A stretch of 64,000 bases of DNA from Sinomonas atrocyanea (GTDB lineage: Bacteria; Actinomycetota; Actinomycetes; Actinomycetales; Micrococcaceae), in NCBI RefSeq assembly GCF_030811715.1, contig NZ_JAUSRH010000007.1, positions 1 to 64,000 on the forward strand. The letters run 5' to 3'. Numbering within the stretch: the first letter of the stretch is position 1; each line of letters starts with the position of its first letter. The position numbers and the translations under genes were made by a program. Of the stretch, positions 60,409 through 64,000 are shown piece after piece. The notes below the pieces were generated by a model. It searched no databases. It saw only the letters and a program-made list of their open reading frames with translations, and was not told the DNA's origin.

Positions 60409-60535
60409 CCCCTCCCCCGCCGGGCCGCGGTGACCAAAGGCCCTTTCCGCCCCGCCGCCCTGGGGGGACCGTGGACGCAAGGGCTGCGGGCGGACGTGGG
60501 GGCGGCGCGCCTGCAGAGCGCGGGAGGAGCCTGAC

Positions 60536-60997
60536 ATGACCAAGGGAATCATCACCAGGACGTGGATCTGGGGCATCATCGGCATGGTGGCCGGCCTCGT
60601 GGTCGCCGGGGTGGCCACGGCCATCATGCTCGCGTACGGCGGGACGTACGTGAGCGCACGCAGCGGCAACGGCTACGACTTCGTGCCGACGCCGGGCGGG
60701 ACCTTCTGGTCCACGGTCGTCCTCATCTGCGTGGGCGGCCTCATTGCGTTGAGCGGCATCATCGCGCAGTTCGTGGCGTGGGTGGGGGCGCTCGTGAACT
60801 CGTACCAGCTGCAGGACAAGATGTGGTTCCTGCTGACCCTGCTCCTGGGGCTGATCGGCTTCGGGCTCGTCGTGATGATCGTGTACCTCATCGCGGCGCC
60901 CGAGGGCTACCCGGAGAAGGCCCGGTCCGCCGCGCCGGCCTCGGCGAACGCCCCGCGCCCGGCCCCACCTGAGGACCCCTTCCCCCGCACCGCCTGA
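60536..60997 (+). CDS. hypothetical membrane protein
   Basis: A 153-residue protein with three or more membrane segments: about residues 11-34 (WGIIGMVAGLVVAGVATAIM), 58-80 (TVVLICVGGLIALSGIIAQF) and 98-122 (LLTLLLGLIGFGLVVMIVYL). A Pro/Ala-rich tail closes it. Not assigned to a family. GGGAGGAG precedes the ATG, so translation is well supported. It is convergent with the MarR gene. Confidence 0.75.
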   Translation: MTKGIITRTWIWGIIGMVAGLVVAGVATAIMLAYGGTYVSARSGNGYDFVPTPGGTFWSTVVLICVGGLIALSGIIAQFVAWVGALVNSYQLQDKMWFLLTLLLGLIGFGLVVMIVYLIAAPEGYPEKARSAAPASANAPRPAPPEDPFPRTA

Positions 60998-61024
60998 GCA
61001 CGGCTGCCCGGCGCCGGCCCGGGG

Positions 61025-61531
61025 TCACTCGGTGAAGTCGCCGGCCTGGCGGCGGAAGTCGCCGAGGATGCGCAGGAGCGCATCGACGTCCTCGCCGGTG
61101 AAGCCGGACCGCCCGAACACCTCGGCGTTGAGCGCCACCGTGGCCTTCTCCGCGAGCGCGCGGCCGCTGTCCGTGAGCTCGATGAGCGTGGTGCGCCCGT
61201 CGGTGGGGTGCGGCGTGCGCGTGACGTACCCGGCGCCCTCGAGCCGGTCCACGGCGTTGGTCACCGACGTGGGGTGCACCTGCAGGAGCGCGCTGGCCTT
61301 GCTCATCGGCAGCGAGCCGGTGCGGGCGAAGCTGAGCAGCGCGAGCATCTCGTACCGCGCGAACGTGAGCCCGAGGGGCTTGAGCACGTCCTCGATGCGG
61401 GCGATGAGGATCTGCTGGGTCCGCATGATCGCCGTGATGGCGGCCATGGGCGCCGCGACGTCAGCCCATCCGTTCCGTTCCCAGTTGCGCCGGGCGTCGG
61501 CGATCGGGTCGCGGGGAAGCGGGTCGCCCAT
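61025..61531 (-). CDS. MarR-family transcriptional regulator
   Basis: A 168-residue winged-helix regulator. It has FARYEMLALLSFARTGSLPMSKASALLQVHPTSVTNAVDRLEGAGYVTR and the wing PHPTDGRTTLIELTDSGRAL. AGGAGG precedes the ATG. It lies 30 bases downstream of the acyl-CoA synthetase on the same strand and probably regulates that gene; its ligand may be an acyl- or aryl-CoA. Confidence 0.93.
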   Translation of the reverse strand: MGDPLPRDPIADARRNWERNGWADVAAPMAAITAIMRTQQILIARIEDVLKPLGLTFARYEMLALLSFARTGSLPMSKASALLQVHPTSVTNAVDRLEGAGYVTRTPHPTDGRTTLIELTDSGRALAEKATVALNAEVFGRSGFTGEDVDALLRILGDFRRQAGDFTE

Positions 61532-61561
61532 GGTCCTCCTGTCACAGCCTGGATGTGCTGG

Positions 61562-63298
61562 CTAGTCTCTCAGACCGGGGAAGTCGGCCTCGGCGTACTC
61601 GATGCCGTACCCGCCGGCGGACGCGCCGGCCGCCGCCGAGTGCCGCGCCTGCTCTGTGTGGCGCAGCTCGACCCGGCGGATCTTGCCCGAGATGGTCTTG
61701 GGCAGCTCGCTGAACTCGATGCGGCGGATCCGCTTGAACGGGGCGAGCTGGCTGCGGCAGTACCGCAGGATCTCCTCGGCGATCTCTGGCCCGGGCTCGT
61801 ACCCGCCGGCTAGCACCACGAACGCCTTCGGCACCGAGAGGCGCACCTCGTCGGGGGACGGCACCACGGCGGCCTCGGCGACGGCCGGGTGCTCGATCAG
61901 CACGCTCTCGAGCTCGAACGGGGAGAGCCGGTAGTCGGAGGACTTGAACACGTCGTCGCCGCGGCCCACGTAGGTGATGACGCCGTCGGCGTCCCGCGTG
62001 GCCATGTCGCCCGTGTGGTAGTAGCCGCCGCGGAAGGCGTCGGCGGTCTTCTCGGGGTCGCCGTAGTAGCCCTTCATGAGCCCCACGGGGCGGGGGTCGA
62101 GGCGGAGGCAGAGCTCGCCGTCGTCCGCCTCCTCCCCGGTGGCGGGGTCCACGAGCACGACGTCGTAGCCCGGCAGCGGGCGTCCCATCGCACCGACGGT
62201 GACGGGCTGGCCCGGGGTGTTGGCGACCTGGACGGTGGTCTCGGTCTGGCCGAAGCCGTCGCGGATGATCACGCCCCAGGCCTTGCGCACCTGCCCGATG
62301 ACCTCGGCGTTGAGCGGCTCGCCGGCGGAGACGACCTTCCGCGGCGGGGTCTTGAGCTGGGCGAGGTCGGACTGGATGAGCATGCGCCACACGGTGGGCG
62401 GGGCGCAGAAGCTCGTGACGCCCTCGCGGCCCATCTGGTCCATGAGGGCGGAGGCGTCGAAGCGCTCGTAGTTGTAGATGAACACTGTGGCCTCGGCGAT
62501 CCAGGGGGTGAAGACGTTGGACCACGCGTGCTTGGCCCAGCCCGGCGAGGCGACGTTGAGGTGCACATCGCCGGGCTCGAGGCCGATCCAGTACATCGTC
62601 GAGAGGTGCCCCACGGGGTAGGAGACGTGGGTGTGCTCCACGAGCTTGGCCCGCGAGGTGGTGCCGGAGGTGAAGTAGAGCAGGAGCGTCTCATCGGCCT
62701 TGGTCGGGGCGTCCGGGACGAAGTCGGCGCTGGCCTCGGCCGAGCCCGCGTAGTCGAGGGCCTCGCGCGCAGGGGCAGGCTCCGCACCGGCGCCCCCGAC
62801 GACGATGAGGCGGTAGGCGCCCGGCACGTCGTCGAACTTGTGCGCGTTCGCCCCGCCGACGGCGACCCAGTGGGCGCCGCCGCGCTCCACGCGGTCCTCG
62901 AGGTCCCGGCGGCCCATGAGCGTGGTGGTGGGGATCATGACGACGCCGAGCTTGATCCCGGCGAGCATGAGCTCCCAGAGCTCGATCTGGTTGCCGAGCA
63001 TGATGATCATGCGGTCGCCGCGCCGCACGCCCTGGCCTCGGAGCCACGTGGCCACCTGCGAGGAGCGGGCCGAGAGCTCGGCGAACGTGCGGCGGGTCGA
63101 GCTGCCGTCCTGCTCCACGATCACGAGGGCGGGCTGGCTCCCGCGCACCGGATCGGCGCCGAGGGCGTCGAACCAGTCGAGGGCGAAGTTGAACTCCGCG
63201 AACCGGGGCCAGGCGAACTCCGCGTGGGCGCGGGCGTAGTCCTCGCGGAGCTCGAGCAGCCTGTCGCGGGCAGCCCTGAAGTCGTCGGTGACAGTCAT
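61562..63298 (-). CDS. AMP-dependent acyl-CoA synthetase
   Basis: A 578-residue adenylate-forming ligase that activates a carboxylic acid to its CoA ester. The P-loop-like LLLYFTSGTTSRAKLVEHTH, GFGQTETTVQ (motif A4-like), YHTGDMATRDADGVITYVGRGDDVFKSSDYRLSPFELES, and the catalytic lysine in SGKIRRVELR are present. It resembles medium-chain or aryl acyl-CoA synthetases. It is divergent from an acyl-CoA dehydrogenase and upstream of a MarR regulator, suggesting a fatty or aromatic acid pathway. Confidence 0.93.
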   Translation of the reverse strand: MTVTDDFRAARDRLLELREDYARAHAEFAWPRFAEFNFALDWFDALGADPVRGSQPALVIVEQDGSSTRRTFAELSARSSQVATWLRGQGVRRGDRMIIMLGNQIELWELMLAGIKLGVVMIPTTTLMGRRDLEDRVERGGAHWVAVGGANAHKFDDVPGAYRLIVVGGAGAEPAPAREALDYAGSAEASADFVPDAPTKADETLLLYFTSGTTSRAKLVEHTHVSYPVGHLSTMYWIGLEPGDVHLNVASPGWAKHAWSNVFTPWIAEATVFIYNYERFDASALMDQMGREGVTSFCAPPTVWRMLIQSDLAQLKTPPRKVVSAGEPLNAEVIGQVRKAWGVIIRDGFGQTETTVQVANTPGQPVTVGAMGRPLPGYDVVLVDPATGEEADDGELCLRLDPRPVGLMKGYYGDPEKTADAFRGGYYHTGDMATRDADGVITYVGRGDDVFKSSDYRLSPFELESVLIEHPAVAEAAVVPSPDEVRLSVPKAFVVLAGGYEPGPEIAEEILRYCRSQLAPFKRIRRIEFSELPKTISGKIRRVELRHTEQARHSAAAGASAGGYGIEYAEADFPGLRD

Positions 63299-63318
63299 CG
63301 CCTCGCCTTTCCGTCCTA

Positions 63319-63332
63319 GTGATCTCCGTCAC
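63319..63332. promoter_or_regulatory. inverted repeat between divergent acyl-CoA genes
   Basis: GTGA-N6-TCAC is a perfect inverted repeat in the 91-base region between the acyl-CoA synthetase and the acyl-CoA dehydrogenase. It is a possible operator, with the nearby MarR protein the obvious candidate, although no binding evidence exists. Confidence 0.35.
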
Positions 63333-63389
63333 GATGAAATATAGTTGGACATCCTAGGGTTTGAACAGCGCCGCGATGAAGAGGTCCCC

Positions 63390-64000
63390 ATGCTCCACGC
63401 ACCAGCCCCGCTCCGCCCGGCTTCCGCCTCCCCGCTCCCCTTTCCGGACGCGGACCTCATGCATATGGCGGACCTGCTCTCCCCTGCAGAGCGGGAGCGC
63501 TTCGCCGAGCTGCGGGAGGTCCTCCAGCGTGAGGTCCGGCCCCTCACCGCCCCCTTCTGGAACCGCGAGGAGTTCCCCTTCGAGCTCCTCCCGAAGCTCG
63601 CGTCCCTGGGCCTCGGCCGGCTCCAGACGGACGGCTCGTCCCGCCTGTTCCAGGGGCTCGCGTACATGGAGACCGCCCGCGCCGACGTCTCCCTGTCTGC
63701 GCTGGTGGGGATCCACAACGAGCTCGTGGTGGGCATGGTCCACGAGCTCGGCTCCGAGGAGCAGAAGCGGCGCTGGCTGCCGGGCCTCGAGTCGTTCACG
63801 GCCCTCGGCGCATTCGCGCTCACCGAGCCCGAGCACGGCTCGGACATCGCCGGCGGCCTCGCCACGACCGCGACGCGCGACGGCGACGGCTGGGTCCTGC
63901 ACGGGGCGAAGCGATGGATCGGGGCGGGCACCATTGCCGACTTCGTCCTCGTCTGGGCTCGGGACACGGCGGACGGCGCGATCAAGGCGTTCATCGTCGA
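63390..64000 (+). CDS. acyl-CoA dehydrogenase, truncated by the window end
   Basis: The first 203 codons of a flavoprotein dehydrogenase, open to the last base. The N-terminal helical domain (LLSPAERERFAELREVLQREV) is followed by MVHELGSEEQKRRWLPGLESF. The FAD- and substrate-binding segment is GAFALTEPEHGSDIAGGLATTA, then DGDGWVLHGAKRWIGAGTIADFVLVWAR. The latter pattern is like glutaryl-CoA dehydrogenases and their relatives. The ATG at 63390 follows GAAGAGG. Divergent from the acyl-CoA synthetase. Confidence 0.9.
   Translation, partial: MLHAPAPLRPASASPLPFPDADLMHMADLLSPAERERFAELREVLQREVRPLTAPFWNREEFPFELLPKLASLGLGRLQTDGSSRLFQGLAYMETARADVSLSALVGIHNELVVGMVHELGSEEQKRRWLPGLESFTALGAFALTEPEHGSDIAGGLATTATRDGDGWVLHGAKRWIGAGTIADFVLVWARDTADGAIKAFIV

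Noticed and set aside
57715-60669. A 984-codon open frame on the minus strand opposite the valine genes
   Set aside because: It mirrors three well-supported genes (mmsA, hydrolase, mmsB) and has no domain; it is a high-GC shadow.

Overview
The window is about 70% G+C, gene-dense, and uses ATG, GTG and TTG starts with purine-rich ribosome binding sites. Its gene content (HspR/HAIR-controlled chaperones, DUF3073, septum-formation protein, DUF6986, DMP19) points to an actinobacterium of the Micrococcales, probably close to Arthrobacter or Sinomonas. That placement rests on recognised protein families, not on a database search. It is chromosomal: housekeeping genes (purF, purM, clpB, dnaK, trmB, pabB/pabC) sit among catabolic modules. 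I see no phage, plasmid, insertion sequence, rRNA or tRNA.

Layout. (1) 165-17785 is a purine-ureide and glyoxylate block. An IclR-type regulator is divergent from malic enzyme, malate synthase, a DUF6986 aldolase-like protein and ureidoglycine aminohydrolase. Next come hyi, glxR, gcl, glycerate kinase, allantoinase and a Bcp peroxiredoxin, then uraD, uraH, uricase and an NCS2 permease. Together they turn urate into allantoin, and glyoxylate into 2-phosphoglycerate (Gcl-GlxR-kinase) or into malate and pyruvate. Allantoate amidohydrolase, a classical ureidoglycolate lyase, xanthine dehydrogenase and isocitrate lyase are absent from the window. A TTCC-N7-GGAA-like box recurs at the promoters and is a candidate shared operator. 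(2) 17891-23250 holds purF-purM, a sirtuin, DUF3073 and a septum-formation protein. (3) 23300-32617 holds clpB with a HAIR box, a DUF4031-HD fusion, several small enzymes, a decayed sialidase, a guanidine-III riboswitch in front of a two-gene SMR exporter, and a DEAD-box helicase. (4) 32827-42431 holds an Lrp/M20/MFS module, trmB, an RsbW/STAS pair damaged by a deletion, an ECF sigma/anti-sigma pair, an esterase and DMP19. (5) 42547-46662 is the dnaK-grpE-dnaJ-hspR operon with two HAIR boxes. (6) 46848-56611 holds an FAH-family hydrolase, transporters, an LMW phosphatase, a kinase-PabB fusion, cardiolipin synthase and pabC. (7) 56857-64000 holds valine degradation (mmsA, 3-hydroxyisobutyryl-CoA hydrolase, mmsB), a MarR regulator, an acyl-CoA synthetase and the start of an acyl-CoA dehydrogenase.

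The least explained material is repetitive. Family A is a roughly 21-bp unit with core GTCACCCCG or its complement. It forms inverted arrays in two intergenic regions, and two further arrays lie in frame inside pabB as seven-residue repeats. Family B is a roughly 95-105 bp nested inverted repeat built from four copies of GTTTCGGGTACG. One copy lies between the 3' ends of purM and the sirtuin gene, the other between grpE and dnaJ.
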